Below, piece by piece: positions 43,863 to 55,900 of a stretch of 64,000 bases of DNA. The notes below the pieces were generated by a model. It did not search any database. It worked only from the letters and a program-made list of their open reading frames with translations, and was not told the DNA's origin. Source of the DNA: Candidatus Enterovibrio altilux. GTDB taxonomy: Bacteria > Pseudomonadota > Gammaproteobacteria > Enterobacterales > Vibrionaceae. The DNA lies in contig NZ_CP020660.1 in assembly GCF_002381345.1 (NCBI RefSeq), forward strand, positions 1,364,001 through 1,428,000, given 5' to 3'. Every line of letters starts with the position of its first letter. Within the stretch, counting starts at the first letter, position 1. Both the position numbers and the translations under genes were made by a program.

Positions 43863-45746
43863 ATGAAACATAAGCGTAGTCCAATACGCAACCATCATGC
43901 CGAATCCTATATCTTTTCTCGCCGAGCTGTCGTGGCTTTCTGTGGCATTTTTGTGTTTATTTGCAGTTTATTGTTTAATCTTTATATACTACAGGTAGAG
44001 GACCATGATAATTACATTACACGTTCAGATGACAACCGCATAAAAGTTGTATCTGTCACACCAAATCGTGGGTTGATTTATGACCGTAACGGTAAATTGC
44101 TTGCTGAAAATCGCCCCGTTTACGCACTTGAAATCACACCAGAACAAGTTAAAAAAATTCCGGAAACAATTGCTAAGCTTCAAGAAATATTGCCTATTTC
44201 AAAGCGTGAAATTGCGGCATTTGAACGTGATAAAAAACGTTCGCGTCGTTTTAATTCAGTTACCTTAAAAAATCAACTTACTGAAGAAGCAGTTGCCGTC
44301 TTTTCCGCGAACCAACATAAATTTCCAGGCGTAGAAATTAAAGGTTATCTAAAACGATTCTACCCCTATGGTGACGCATTAACTCATGTTATGGGGTATG
44401 TAGCCAAAATCAATAACAAAGACATATTGCGCTTAGAACGTGACGAACTTATTAATAACTACAAAGCAACCCGAGATATAGGCAAACTGGGCATTGAACG
44501 CTTTTATGAAAAAAGCCTTCATGGTACTGTGGGTTACCAAGAAGTTGAAGTGAACAGTCAAGGACGAATAATTCGTACATTGAAGTATCTTCCTCCTAAG
44601 TCAGGCAAAGATTTAGTGTTAAACTTAGATATTGATCTACAACTCTATATATGCAAAATTCTTGGTACTCGACGCGGCGCTGTGGTGGTTTTGGACCCAC
44701 AAGATTCGTCTGTGTTAGCGATGGTTTCATCACCAAGTTATGATCCAAACCTATTCATTCATGGTATCTCCAACACTGAGTACCATAAACTACTCAGTGA
44801 TAAAAATCGTCCATTGGTAAACCGTGCAACACTTGGCATTTACCCTCCAGCTTCCACAGTAAAACCATTTATTGCTGTTGCAGCACTAGAAGAAAAAGTT
44901 GTTACAATCAACACAATTCGTAACGATCCAGGTTTTTGGTATCTACCAAATTCTAAAACACGCCCATTTCGCGATTGGTTAGCGTGGGGACATGGCCATG
45001 TAAACTTGAAACAAGCTCTCGAAGAATCTGTTGATACCTTTTTTTATCAGATCGCTTATGACATGGGTATCGATCGTTTGTCGGGCTGGATGAGTCGATT
45101 TGGTTTTGGAGATTACACTGGAATTGATATTCATGAAGAAAGCAAAGCCAATATGCCAACACGTGAGTGGAAAATGGCACGCTATCGCAAACCTTGGTAT
45201 CAAGGCGACACTATACCTGTTGGTATCGGTCAGGGTTATTGGTCTTCGACGCCAATGCAACTTGCTAAAGCAACGGCAGTATTAGTTAATAAAGGAAAAG
45301 TGAATCCACCACACCTTCTGATGCACACCATCAATGAGGGGGTTCAAGAGGAAGTCACATTCCCGTCTTATCCACCAATTCAGAACGTAAGCGACCAGCA
45401 TTGGGTAGCGGTGCTAGAGGGCATGAAATTGGTTAATCATGGTAAAAAAGGTACCGCTCGTCGCGCCTTTATTAAAACACCTTATCTCACTGGTGGAAAA
45501 TCAGGTACAGCACAAATTTTTGGTTTAGATGAAAATCAAAAATACAATGCAGATAAATTGGCCAAACATCTTCACGATCATGCGCTCTATACTGGCTTCG
45601 CACCGTACAACAATCCGCAAGCAGTTGTATCAATGGTTCTTGAAAACGCAGGAAGCGGTTCAAGTCAAGGAGGCCCAATTGCCCGTAAAATTTTTGACTA
45701 TTTACTACTTAAAAAAGGAAAAACTAGTGAGGAACAATTTCAATGA
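43863..45746 (+). CDS. mrdA: Penicillin-binding protein 2, elongasome transpeptidase
   Basis: PBP2 cross-links peptidoglycan during rod elongation. The 627 residues include an N-terminal membrane anchor near residues 21-45 (RAVVAFCGIFVFICSLLFNLY), the dimerisation domain, and the transpeptidase with SxxK in PPASTVKPF near residue 325, SVD in EESVDTF near residue 387 and KSGTAQ near residue 540. It starts three bases after the rlmH relic and overlaps rodA by four bases. Confidence 0.96.
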   Translation: MKHKRSPIRNHHAESYIFSRRAVVAFCGIFVFICSLLFNLYILQVEDHDNYITRSDDNRIKVVSVTPNRGLIYDRNGKLLAENRPVYALEITPEQVKKIPETIAKLQEILPISKREIAAFERDKKRSRRFNSVTLKNQLTEEAVAVFSANQHKFPGVEIKGYLKRFYPYGDALTHVMGYVAKINNKDILRLERDELINNYKATRDIGKLGIERFYEKSLHGTVGYQEVEVNSQGRIIRTLKYLPPKSGKDLVLNLDIDLQLYICKILGTRRGAVVVLDPQDSSVLAMVSSPSYDPNLFIHGISNTEYHKLLSDKNRPLVNRATLGIYPPASTVKPFIAVAALEEKVVTINTIRNDPGFWYLPNSKTRPFRDWLAWGHGHVNLKQALEESVDTFFYQIAYDMGIDRLSGWMSRFGFGDYTGIDIHEESKANMPTREWKMARYRKPWYQGDTIPVGIGQGYWSSTPMQLAKATAVLVNKGKVNPPHLLMHTINEGVQEEVTFPSYPPIQNVSDQHWVAVLEGMKLVNHGKKGTARRAFIKTPYLTGGKSGTAQIFGLDENQKYNADKLAKHLHDHALYTGFAPYNNPQAVVSMVLENAGSGSSQGGPIARKIFDYLLLKKGKTSEEQFQ

Positions 45747-46864
45747 ACCTCTTAGTATCATCCGGACATCAAAAAACAATTTTTAACCGTCTTCATCTCG
45801 ACTTACCGGTGTTACTCGGAATATTGGTGCTAATGGGGTTCAGTCTCATCGTCATGTGGAGTGCTAGTGGACAAGACATTAGTATGATGGAACGACAAGC
45901 CGTTCGCATGTTACTTGCTCTTGCCGTGATGTGCTTCCTAGCCCAAGTTTCACCTAGGCACTATGAATTTTGGGCACCTTACCTCTATGTTACCTGCATT
46001 GCTATGCTCATTGCCGTATTATTTTTTGGTGAGACTGCGAAAGGTGCGCAGCGCTGGTTAGATTTAGGGGTTGTTACATTTCAACCATCAGAATTCATCA
46101 AACTAACCGTGCCTTTAATGATCGCACAGTTTATTGGTAAAGAGCCGCTACCACCTCGATGTAGAAACCTAATGATTGGCTTGGTCATGGTCTTTGTTCC
46201 CACAATTTTAATTGCGAACCAACCAGACCTAGGTACCGCAATTTTAATTGCAGCTTCGGGCATTTTTGTTTTATTTTTGTCTGGAATAAGTTGGCGTATT
46301 ATTTTTATTGCAAGCGGATTGGTGACTTCGTTCATCCCTGTTCTTTGGTTTTTCTTGATGCAAGAATACCAGCGTACTCGAGTTCGCACCTTGTTTGACC
46401 CAGAATCAGACCCACTTGATGCGGGTTATCACATTATTCAGTCTAAAATTGCAATCGGTTCAGGGGGTGTCAGCGGTAAAGGCTGGTTACTAGGTACACA
46501 GTCCCAGCTCGAGTTCTTACCTGAACGCCACACAGACTTCATCTTTGCAGTAATTGCTGAGGAGTGGGGGCTCATTGGCGTCGTTTTTTTACTGGCGCTT
46601 TACTTATTTATCATAGGCAGAGGATTGGTGCTAGCTAGTCGAGCACAGACCGCATTTGGGCGCATGATGGCTGGTAGTATTATATTAAGTTTCTTTGTTT
46701 ACGTGTTCGTAAATATTAGCATGGTAAGTGGGCTCTTACCCGTAGTTGGCGTGCCGCTGCCACTAATAAGTTACGGCGGTACATCGATGGTGACGATGAT
46801 GGCAGGTTTTGGCATCCTAATGTCAATTCATACTCACAGAAAAATGTTATCAAAGGCATTATGA
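45743..46864 (+). CDS. mrdB: Peptidoglycan polymerase RodA (SEDS family)
   Basis: RodA polymerises lipid II glycan chains and pairs with PBP2. The 373-residue protein has ten predicted membrane helices. SEDS signatures are WLDLGVVTFQPSEFIKL near residue 104, ANQPDLGTAI near residue 158 and the C-terminal GVPLPLISYGGTSM near residue 336. The start overlaps the mrdA stop (ATGA) and the stop overlaps rlpA, indicating tight coupling. Confidence 0.96.
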   Translation: MNLLVSSGHQKTIFNRLHLDLPVLLGILVLMGFSLIVMWSASGQDISMMERQAVRMLLALAVMCFLAQVSPRHYEFWAPYLYVTCIAMLIAVLFFGETAKGAQRWLDLGVVTFQPSEFIKLTVPLMIAQFIGKEPLPPRCRNLMIGLVMVFVPTILIANQPDLGTAILIAASGIFVLFLSGISWRIIFIASGLVTSFIPVLWFFLMQEYQRTRVRTLFDPESDPLDAGYHIIQSKIAIGSGGVSGKGWLLGTQSQLEFLPERHTDFIFAVIAEEWGLIGVVFLLALYLFIIGRGLVLASRAQTAFGRMMAGSIILSFFVYVFVNISMVSGLLPVVGVPLPLISYGGTSMVTMMAGFGILMSIHTHRKMLSKAL

Positions 46865-47652
46865 TGGAAAAAATTTTAAGTATTATTGTGGTATTGCTTG
46901 CAGGTTGCTCATCTGAAGATGGTCGCTACAGCTTAGTGACTGACAAAAGCCCTAAAGTGGCACCGACACTTATGCATATTGAAAATGCTCAGCCTCGCTA
47001 CGAGCCATTCAGCAGAGCTGGTAACAGCGACTATTCGGTGCGCGGGAAAAATTATGCTGTACTTAAAGTGCCAGGTGAATATTCAAAAATAGGGATCGCG
47101 TCGTGGTACGGTGAAAAGTTCCATGGACATAAAACATCCAATGGTGAAATTTATGATATGTATTCGATGTCAGCAGCCCACCGAATATTGCCATTGCCAA
47201 GCTATGTTGAAGTGACAAACATGACTAATGGTAAAAAAGCTATTGTTCGCGTGAATGATCGTGGGCCTTTTCATGAGGATCGTATAATTGATTTAAGTTA
47301 CGCAGCAGCATCGAAACTGGGTGTTCTTGAAACTGGCTTAGTGCTCGTAAAGGTGACTTTGTTGAAAGTAGACAAACCCATAGATAATAGTGAATGGGAA
47401 TATGCGCGCTTAAATCGCTATTTTGTGCAGCTTGTCGCGATGTCAGACGAAAGTAAAGCCATAAGAGCTGCTCACATGTTTAACAAGCAGTTCAATTTGC
47501 CTACTGACATTCGCAGAACAGATAAAGTGTTCCGTGTTCGCCTTGGCCCATTTAATGATTATAAGCAAACACAAAATACAGTATTGTTAGCACATGAACA
47601 CCAAATAAATGAAGCATTTATTGTCGTGGAACCCATTGCTGATGGACTGTAA
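46861..47652 (+). CDS. rlpA: Septal-ring lytic transglycosylase-like lipoprotein RlpA
   Basis: RlpA proteins bind, and in some species cleave, denuded glycan strands. The 263-residue product has a lipoprotein signal with VLLAGCSS near residue 18, a double-psi barrel domain (GIASWYGEKFHGHKTSNGE near residue 78, RVNDRGPFHEDRIIDLS near residue 137), and a C-terminal SPOR domain (RYFVQLVAMSD near residue 186). ATG codons at 46861 and 46864 are both possible. It is part of the mrdA-rodA-rlpA-dacA cluster. Confidence 0.94.
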   Translation: MMEKILSIIVVLLAGCSSEDGRYSLVTDKSPKVAPTLMHIENAQPRYEPFSRAGNSDYSVRGKNYAVLKVPGEYSKIGIASWYGEKFHGHKTSNGEIYDMYSMSAAHRILPLPSYVEVTNMTNGKKAIVRVNDRGPFHEDRIIDLSYAAASKLGVLETGLVLVKVTLLKVDKPIDNSEWEYARLNRYFVQLVAMSDESKAIRAAHMFNKQFNLPTDIRRTDKVFRVRLGPFNDYKQTQNTVLLAHEHQINEAFIVVEPIADGL

Positions 47653-47767
47653 CAAGAATTAAATATTCTCAATTAATTAGTTGTTGTATCTCAGCCTAAC
47701 ACTGTATTAACCTATCTGATATACTGGCACTAGTTTGACTAAAAATACTAAGTAAGTACTTAAAACT

Positions 47768-48940
47768 ATGAATAAATCATTTTTTCTATTATGTGCTTTA
47801 GCTTTGCTGACTGTTATGTTTACTTCTATTTCAGTCATTGCTGCACCTGATATCGTCCCCGACACACCGCAAATAATGGCAAAAGGTTATGTATTGATGG
47901 ACTATAACTCGGGTAAAGTCTTGGCTGAACATAATGCTTATCAGCGCTTGAGCCCTGCAAGTTTAACAAAAATAATGACAAGTTATGTTATAGGTCAAGA
48001 AGTTGAACGTGGCAATATCAGTTTGCAAGATAATGTTGTTATTAGTGAAAATGCATGGGCAAAGAATTTTCCCGGAAGTTCTAAGATGTTTATTGAAGTT
48101 GGAACCACTGTAAAGGTGGCTGATTTGAGCCGTGGTATTATTATTCAATCTGGCAATGACGCATGTGTAGCGATGGCTGAACATGTTGCTGGCTCTGAAA
48201 ATGCGTTTGTTGATCTGATGAACGGCTGGGCAAAAATATTGGGCATGAAAGATACTCACTTTGCTAACTCGCATGGTCTTGATCATGATGATATGTATAC
48301 AACGCCATACGATCTTGCTCTGTTAGGTAAAGCACTGATCCATGATGTACCAGAAGAATATCGTATCTACGAAGAAAAATCGTTTTCTTATAATGGCATC
48401 ACTCAATACAATCGTAACGGTTTGCTTTGGGACAAAAGCATGAATGTTGATGGTATCAAAACAGGGCATACTGACAAATCAGGTTATAATCTTGTTAGTT
48501 CTGCCACCGAAGGTAAAATGCGTTTACTTGCGGTTGTGATGGGGACTGACAGTGCGAATCTGCGTAAATTTGAAAGTAAGAAGCTGCTTAACTACGGGTT
48601 CCGTTTCTTTGAAACAGTGGCTCCGCACAAAGCAGATGAAGCTTTCGTCACTGAAAAAATCTGGATGGGTGATACTCCTCAAGTTGTATTGGGTGTATCA
48701 GAAGATACTTATGTCACACTGCCACGTGGTAAGGCAAAAGTTCTCAACGCCAGTTTTATGTTAGACAAAACACTTGAAGCACCGATCGCAAAAGGTGATG
48801 TGGTTGGTAAGCTCTATTACCAAGTAGATGGTGAAGATATTGCCGAGTACCCACTTGTTGCACTAAATACCGTAAAACAAGGTAGTTTTTTCAGTCGGTT
48901 GATAGACTATATCATAATGTTTTTTTTGAGCTTGTTCTAA
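47768..48940 (+). CDS. dacA: D-alanyl-D-alanine carboxypeptidase PBP5
   Basis: PBP5 trims the terminal D-alanine of pentapeptides and so limits cross-linking. The 390 residues have a signal peptide (MNKSFFLLCALALLTV, cleaved after about VIAA), SxxK in LSPASLTKIM near residue 65, SGN in IQSGNDACV near residue 130, and KTG in DGIKTGHTDKSGYN near residue 234. The C-terminal amphipathic anchor is the segment SFFSRLIDYIIMFF. It is intact. Confidence 0.96.
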   Translation: MNKSFFLLCALALLTVMFTSISVIAAPDIVPDTPQIMAKGYVLMDYNSGKVLAEHNAYQRLSPASLTKIMTSYVIGQEVERGNISLQDNVVISENAWAKNFPGSSKMFIEVGTTVKVADLSRGIIIQSGNDACVAMAEHVAGSENAFVDLMNGWAKILGMKDTHFANSHGLDHDDMYTTPYDLALLGKALIHDVPEEYRIYEEKSFSYNGITQYNRNGLLWDKSMNVDGIKTGHTDKSGYNLVSSATEGKMRLLAVVMGTDSANLRKFESKKLLNYGFRFFETVAPHKADEAFVTEKIWMGDTPQVVLGVSEDTYVTLPRGKAKVLNASFMLDKTLEAPIAKGDVVGKLYYQVDGEDIAEYPLVALNTVKQGSFFSRLIDYIIMFFLSLF

Positions 48941-49132
48941 GTACTAGAGCTTAACAAAAATAACTAATTTGATGTAAATCTTATTAGCGCCTTTTTGTTT
49001 TTCAGTCGTCCGTATGAAAATGCTGGAGTTTAATACTGTTTTGCTTTTAGATAACAGAACATTCACAATGCATAATGACAAGCATAAATGATATACACAG
49101 AAAGAGCATCTGGAGTCAACTTGGAGTAGGTA

Positions 49133-49402
49133 ATGCAAACCTCATCTAAATTAAAAGACTTGTTAAAATTTCCATGCAAGTTCACTTACAGAGTGATGGG
49201 CTACACCAAACCAGAACTCACAGACTTGATTTTGGAGGTTATTCAGCGCCATGCCCCAAATGATTATATCCCAAACGTGAAGCCAAGTAGCAAAGGTACC
49301 TATAATGCGGTATCCGTTACGATTACAGCAATCTCTATTGAGCAAGTGGAAACGCTATATAATGAGTTGAGTAACATTGATATTGTGCTGATGGTTCTTT
49401 AA
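49133..49402 (+). CDS. ybeD: YbeD family protein (DUF493)
   Basis: YbeD is a small ferredoxin-like fold protein of uncertain role found between dacA and lipB in gammaproteobacteria. The 89 residues begin [23 protein letters not shown] and contain [20 protein letters not shown] near residue 60; length and sequence are typical. A GGAG site precedes the start. Confidence 0.93.
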   Translation: MQTSSKLKDLLKFPCKFTYRVMGYTKPELTDLILEVIQRHAPNDYIPNVKPSSKGTYNAVSVTITAISIEQVETLYNELSNIDIVLMVL

Positions 49403-49555
49403 ACCTGAGGATAAACTTATTCTAATACTCCAGACTAATGGCGGCTGTTAATTTAGCCATTGCTTATTAAAATATTGTTAAGACACTCGAGTATTCCGGT
49501 AAATCTAAGATTAAGTTGATATATTAATTAATACAGTACCAAAGCAGGTGCCAAT

Positions 49556-50203
49556 TTGCAGCAAAATCGTCTTACCATCAGACAGCTAGGACTGCAGCCG
49601 TATGCTCCAATTTTACTAGCTATGCATACCTTTACTGACGAACGCAATAGTAAAACTTGTGATGAAATATGGTTAGTAGAGCATGAACCAGTCTTTACAC
49701 AAGGCCAAGCTGGTAAAGCAGAGCATCTTTTAGCAACGGGTGATATTAAAGTTGTTCAAAGTGATCGTGGTGGACAAGTGACTTATCATGGTCCTGGTCA
49801 GCAGGTAGTTTACGTCCTAATTGATCTGAAGCGTAATAAAATTCGCGTGCGCGAGTTAGTGACACACATAGAGCAGATAGTGATCGACACACTGACTCAA
49901 TTTAACATTGAATCTCATGCACGTCATGACGCACCAGGGGTGTATGTTGGGGATAACAAGATTTGTTCGTTAGGTCTTCGAATCCGACGAGGCTGTTCTT
50001 TCCACGGACTTGCACTGAACGTCAACATGGATCTATCGCCTTTTTTACGCATTAATCCATGCGGTTATACTGGCCTGGTTATGACGCAAACCATAGATTT
50101 AGGTGGACCAGCATCTTTGGTTGCGCTTTACCCTGTGTTAATAGATCAACTGACTTCACACCTAGGTTACGATCAGATCGAGTCCCTAACAGAAAATTAT
50201 TAA
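49556..50203 (+). CDS. lipB: Octanoyltransferase LipB
   Basis: LipB transfers octanoate from acyl carrier protein to lipoyl domains. The product is 215 residues from a TTG start at 49556 ([16 protein letters not shown]), which agrees with the family N-terminus. [16 protein letters not shown] near residue 70 includes the conserved histidine. The catalytic cysteine is in NPCGYTG near residue 169, with a lysine in GDNKICSLG near residue 135. lipA starts two bases after its stop. Confidence 0.96.
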   Translation: MQQNRLTIRQLGLQPYAPILLAMHTFTDERNSKTCDEIWLVEHEPVFTQGQAGKAEHLLATGDIKVVQSDRGGQVTYHGPGQQVVYVLIDLKRNKIRVRELVTHIEQIVIDTLTQFNIESHARHDAPGVYVGDNKICSLGLRIRRGCSFHGLALNVNMDLSPFLRINPCGYTGLVMTQTIDLGGPASLVALYPVLIDQLTSHLGYDQIESLTENY

Positions 50204-50205
50204 TT

Positions 50206-51171
50206 ATGAGTAAATCAAGACAGATGGAACGCGGCATAAAGTACCGTAATGCAGACAAGATGGCGCTTATCCCGATAAAAAATATGTCGACTGAGCCAAA
50301 AAAAATATTATGTAAGCCAGAGTGGATGAAAATTAAGCTTCCGGTTGATAGTAAACGTATTCGAGAGATTAAATCTGTACTGCGAAAAAACAATTTACAT
50401 TCAGTTTGCGAAGAAGCATCCTGTCCAAACTTGGCTGAGTGTTTTAATCATGGCACAGCAACCTTCATGATTTTGGGTACAATTTGTACCCGTCGTTGCC
50501 CTTTCTGTGATGTTGCTCATGGTCGTCCAAACGCAGCAGATGAGAATGAGCCTGCTAAACTGGCACAAACCATCAGTGACATGAAATTGAAATACGTCGT
50601 TGTTACCTCTGTTGATCGCGATGATCTGCGTGATGGGGGAGCAAAGTTCTTTGCCGATTGTATCCGTGAAATTCGCGTATTGAACCCCAAAATTTGCATC
50701 GAAACCTTAGTGCCAGATTTCCGTGGCTGTATGAATATCGCACTGAAATTGTTGAATGGCAATCCGCCAGATGTATTCAACCATAACTTGGAAACAGCAC
50801 CTCGCCTTTATCGAAAAACACGACCAGGTGCGAACTACAAGGGGTCATTAGAACTTCTGAAGAAGTTTAGTGATATGCACCCGAATGTGCCAACTAAATC
50901 AGGTATCATGATGGGTTTGGGTGAAACTCAAGAAGAGATTATTCAAGTTTTGCAAGATCTGCGTGAGCACAGTGTTACTATGCTGACGCTGGGTCAATAT
51001 ATGGCACCAAGTCGCCACCATTTACCTGTTGAGCGTTACGTTTCACCAAAAGAATTCTATGAATTACGTGATATTGCACTGAAATTAGGTTTTACATCCG
51101 CCGCGTGTGGACCCTTTGTTCGCTCGTCTTATCATGCAGATTTGCAAGCTCAAGGCATAAAAATTGAATAA
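50206..51171 (+). CDS. lipA: Lipoyl synthase LipA
   Basis: LipA inserts two sulfurs into octanoyl groups using radical SAM chemistry. The chosen start gives 321 residues, as in E. coli. The auxiliary cluster cysteines are in [12 protein letters not shown] near residue 68, the radical SAM cluster in CTRRCPFC near residue 94, and the C-terminal cluster serine in VRSSYHAD near residue 307. LipB and LipA together supply lipoate for PDH and OGDH. An IS remnant begins 20 bases after the gene. Confidence 0.97.
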   Translation: MSKSRQMERGIKYRNADKMALIPIKNMSTEPKKILCKPEWMKIKLPVDSKRIREIKSVLRKNNLHSVCEEASCPNLAECFNHGTATFMILGTICTRRCPFCDVAHGRPNAADENEPAKLAQTISDMKLKYVVVTSVDRDDLRDGGAKFFADCIREIRVLNPKICIETLVPDFRGCMNIALKLLNGNPPDVFNHNLETAPRLYRKTRPGANYKGSLELLKKFSDMHPNVPTKSGIMMGLGETQEEIIQVLQDLREHSVTMLTLGQYMAPSRHHLPVERYVSPKEFYELRDIALKLGFTSAACGPFVRSSYHADLQAQGIKIE

Positions 51172-51190
51172 ATTTTGCTACTACTGCGAA

Positions 51191-51542
51191 TGGCTAAATT
51201 GCTAAAAAAACGAGGGTCACCCATGGTCACCCGGTCACCCTACTTAGTCTCATTCCATAGCTAAATGGCTTTTTTATTAATCCAAAATGTTAGTAAGCCA
51301 CGATTGATTAAAGTTTGATGATACTGTTCCCAGTTAGTTGTTTTGAGCGCAGATTGATAACTTAGTTTCTTGATCTAGGAAATAAAGCCCTGAGAGAGAA
51401 TTATGCTCAGATTAGCGAAATCTACGGCATAACAAAAACGTTAAATAAGTTGACAGGCTAAGTATGCCTAAAATGAAATCGAGCATTTAATAATGACTTA
51501 TGTTGAGGTTTACTATCTAAATTTAAATTAAAAAATAAAGTT
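51191..51542. mobile_element. IS5-family remnant, copy G (deleted composite)
   Basis: A minus-strand 5' fragment (51191-51389, ending in the 5' terminus GAAATAAAGCC) is joined to a plus-strand 3' fragment (51390-51542: it reads AQISEIYGITKTLNKLTG, then the 3' terminus). This is the composite arrangement of copy F after deletion of most of the transposase and part of the inverted fragment. Within it, three copies of GGTCACCC lie at 51215-51240. Confidence 0.7.
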
Positions 51543-51697
51543 GATACAAACATAATTTATTAAAGTTATTATGAATAGTGCGTGTATCAGTGACTTTTAT
51601 TGAGTGCTACACATCAAAATTCATATGGTTGTCCGGATTTTAAAAAATACACACACGTAGTGAAACTACATTCTCCTTGGATATGTAGGAAGTTACT

Positions 51698-52793
51698 CTG
51701 ATTTAAGAAATAAAACTGCTCTAATAGGGAAGATTTATAGCAATCATACTTCGCTTGCTCAATGCTTATTTGAACCGTATAATTTCTGACAATTCACCGT
51801 TAAGTTACGCGGATAATATTATTCCCAACCAGTTGCTTCTTTTCTTGGTGGGATGAAAAGTACCGTTCGTTTAATATGAATGGTTTTGTAATATTTTTTA
51901 GCATTATAAGCACTATTGCCTGATGTTTCATTGATTTTGCGGTGGGTCGATTTGAGCAAGTTAGGTAGCACTTTACTGGCAGTCACATTTGATACACTAA
52001 ACTCAGCTGCAATAATCCCATTCAAATTTATATATACCACTCAATATAACTTACGCCGATTCTCCGTTTGCCATCAGTACCATGCCTTTCTACTTTCCAT
52101 TCGCCGTCATCGTAACTGTGAGCCCCTTAAAATTAATGGCTAAGTGCTGGATCAGCTCTTTAGTCTTCGTCTTGAATGCGACGTTAACGGTTGTGGTTTG
52201 CTTACTAATGCATGAACGGTGAGAGCATGAAACGGTAGTTGAGTCAGTTTAAAAACAGAATTAATGAATCCTTGCAGACTTTTAATGGTATTGAAAATAC
52301 GCATGTAACCATGAAAGCCGTTGTAATGGTTAAGCTTCTAAAAAAGCGAAGTCTTTTATGATTATCCCGCTTAATTTGATTTCAAAGCTGAATGACTCCT
52401 TCATGAATTCAAGATGTTAGTGAGCCATGATTGAATAAAGCTTGATTATATTGTTTTCAGTTAGTTGTTTTGTAGCGACGCATGTTCATAGACCTGAACA
52501 TTTAAGTGAGTCTAGCTGTTGAGAACGTAAATCAATAATGTAGTTCCCTAATTTAAAAAAAAATCATGGTACCGTAAATTTTTTATATCAGAGACGGTAA
52601 TGTTTTGAGTCAAAAAATTACTCGGAGGGACATTGTTTCTAAGAGATTACCATGCTTAAACTGGTTAAGCCTAAGCTATGATAAAAGCATTTAATAAGCT
52701 GACTGGAGCTAGATATGCCTAAATTTTCAGAGATTATTTAATAGTAAATTATTCTGGATTTGGCTATTTGAATTAGCATCAGGAAACATAGCT
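51698..52793 (-). mobile_element. Decayed composite IS5-family element, copy H
   Basis: A minus-strand copy missing about 190 bases at its 3' end runs to about 52569, where a plus-strand 3' fragment (52570-52793) follows. The junction (AATCATGGTACCGTAAA against GCCGGCTACCATAAACG in copy F) is the same apart from point changes. The left edge abuts a short match to an IS 5' terminus (ATTTAAGAAATAAA near 51701). It lies between lipA and recB, at the place where recD would be. Confidence 0.75.
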
Positions 52794-52948
52794 TTTCCAA
52801 GTTCAAAACTAACCAATGCAACCTATCGCACTGCTGGTAAACTCTTATCGCCAATTTACTAAACCAATGTAATGATCAAACTGGTGATTAATAACTTTTA
52901 CTGCGTTACGTAGGTAAAGATGCTTAGCAACTTTGTGCTAGTATGATG

Positions 52949-55900
52949 CTACTCGTCAATATGACTTTTTTCACTTTTGAATAGTGCATCCAAACCTTCT
53001 ATTAGTGCTTTTGATGGTTTAGTATAGAAAATACCGTGATGCGTATCAGCCTTGATACCACGAACAAACAAATAATATACACCACCAAAATGTATTTCAA
53101 AGTTATAGTCGACAATACGTTGGTTCAAAAAACGATGAAGCGCCAATGAATATAGTTGATATTGAAAGTCATAACGGTGATCTGCTATCGTCTCCGTTAA
53201 CGCGTAGACGGTGTAATCCTCAGGAGAATCGCCCAAATAATTTGACTTCCAGTCAAGTACATAATAACGTCCATCCCAGAAGAATACCAAATCAATGAAA
53301 CCTGTAAGCATGCCACTGGCAGTATCAAAATTTAATTCACCCGCATGTGCTGACAATGGATCATGTCGTTGAATATGGTGATTAACAGCATGGCACTGTA
53401 AATTTTCTACGGGCATAACAAATTCCATTTCTGTCAACCTTGCAGATTCGTTAAGCAATGACAGCTTTAAACTCTTATTAAGGGGCTGTGATACAACATC
53501 CGTCAGCAATTTTTGCAGTATTGGTACCCAGTTTTCATCATAGTTTTCTAGCGTTAGCATATGGCGGATTATCTCTGCTACACCTTCGCCATATATGTCT
53601 TTACTAAATGCAACGTTTTCAAATAAAGTATGTAAAAATATCCCTGATTTCATACCACGAGGAAATTTGAAAATAGACGAAAAAGTGTTACTAACGTCTG
53701 TAATTTCTATATCAGTTTCATCAGCTACAGCAAAATTAAACTCTGATAGTTTTGGTAGCGTAGATATATGATTTTGTTTCACCAATTTAGAGTAACTGGT
53801 CAGGCTCCAGTTACGACGAATACGTCCTTGGAACACGCGAGCAGCTAGTTCATCCGTCTGATAATTGAATGATGTCAATCTTTCTGTTTCGCCGCTAGGG
53901 GGAAGCACAGTACTCATGTAATGCTGATTTTTTAATACAGACGCGACTGCAGTCTGTAATCCGGCCGCATCCGCAGGCTCTCCGCGCTGCAACAAATACC
54001 CAATTGCTGATTTATGCAATCCTGTATCACCGGTCGATCTACGCCCATTCTTCAGCGGCGCTAACCCGATAAAACAACCGTATACCGCACGAGTTAATGC
54101 CACGTAAATCATCCGTAAATCTTCTGCAAGTCGTTCTTTATCAGAGAGCTTGATTGCAAGCTTAGGATTAATAAGTGCTAATACTGGTGTATTGTTGTCA
54201 GCATGAAAAAATGGGCGATCGGATGGGTGAAAATTGCAGGCGAATGGCAAGTAAACTAAATTATATTCTAAGCCTTTAGATTTATGAATGGTGACAATTT
54301 GTACTAAGTCCAGTTCAGACTCTAAGCGCAATTGCTGGTCAGTAGCATTTCCATTCGGGTTATCAATGTGATTAGCTAACCAATGCAGTAATGCATAATG
54401 ATTATTGAGGGTTTGGCTAGCCTGCTGCAACAACTCGCCAAGGTGAAGCAAATCAATCAATGAACGCTCACCATCTTCTTCACACAGCAATCTCTCAGCA
54501 ATCCCGCGATATTGCATCATCTGGCGAAGCATAGGTAATACACCGCGACCGAACCATACGGTCTGGTAGGCATAAAACTCAATCATCACGCGTTCCCATG
54601 CTTTTTCGTCATGATTGAGTGCATTAATTTCATTTGCTGTTAGCGCGAACAAACCACTCGCTAACGCAGCACGTAAAACTCTATCACTATCAGGTGTTAA
54701 TACTGCTGCTAGCAGACGCTGTAAATCTGTTGCTAATGTGCTCATGAACACACTGTTGCGATTGGACAGATACACTGAAGCAATACCTTGCCGCGCTAAT
54801 GCATGCTTCACTTTGGCGGCTTCCGCTCCTGTTCTTACTAACACAGCAATATCCCTCGCTTGCACTGATGCTTTTTTTTCACCATATTGAAAATGAGTTC
54901 GACCATCAATTGCCGCCTGTAGGATCTGATGAATGCTAGTGGCCGCTGCTAATGCCATTTGTGCTTCATAGTCATTCTTGGTCTTAAGTTCAGTATCTTC
55001 AGCTAACCAAAATGTCATTGCAGGTTGTTTTTCACCGTTAAGGACCCACTGACGCAATACAGCGTGTGGCGCAGGGTCAACACTTAAAAATGGAATATCC
55101 TCATCATAAATGAATGGTGCTTTCGCGTGTGTAAATATGCGGTTAACAGCTGCAACCATATCAGCAGTTGAACGCCAGTTGGTTAACAGATGATAATGAT
55201 TAAATACCTGGTGACGTGCATGTATATACGTGAAAATATCCGCACCACGAAAAGCATAAATAGCCTGCTTCGGATCACCAATCATGAAGAGTCCGCATTC
55301 TAATGATGAACCATAAACATCATTAAAAATTTGATATTGCTGGGGATTGGTATCTTGAAATTCATCAATCATTACTACTGGATATAAGCTACGAACGCGT
55401 TTGGCTAGAATACCATCCTTGTCTTGCCTTAAAGCCTCAGCAAGCTGAGACAATAAGTCATCAAATGATAAGCAACCAAAGCGTTGTTTTTCCTGCGATA
55501 GCAAAAAACGCACTTCTTTAATTGCATGAGCTGTCAGTGTAGCTTTTAACGTTGGAGATAACGCGATCAAGCAATCAATCATATCAAAAACAGCATGCGT
55601 AGGTACTGTGCTTTTTTTTGTCTTTTTGGACAACATATGTGCTGAAAAACGTTCAAGATTAGTAGGAAGATCATAAGTAGTTGTTGGCTGAGCCGCCCAC
55701 TCTGAGACTTCTATTAGCCAATTTGGCAAAGAGCGTTTGCTATAGGTTCTTTTATCTACGCCAGATCCAGAAATTAGCGCATCAAGATCAGGTGCGGCTT
55801 CACGCCAAAGACGTTTCGTATCATCAATGTATTGAATATTTTTTTGATGTAATGCGGCCAAATTATCTGGTATTTCAGGCGCTTGTATATTGACTAAAGG

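Noticed and set aside
51215-51240. CRISPR-like array from GGTCACCC repeats
   Set aside because: The repeats are only 8 bases, with 0-2 base gaps and no spacers; this is a simple local expansion.
52794-52948. Possible recD relic directly after recB
   Set aside because: Minus-strand frames here give short stretches (for example AKHLYLRNAVKVINH), but no ordered similarity to either end of RecD could be recognised.
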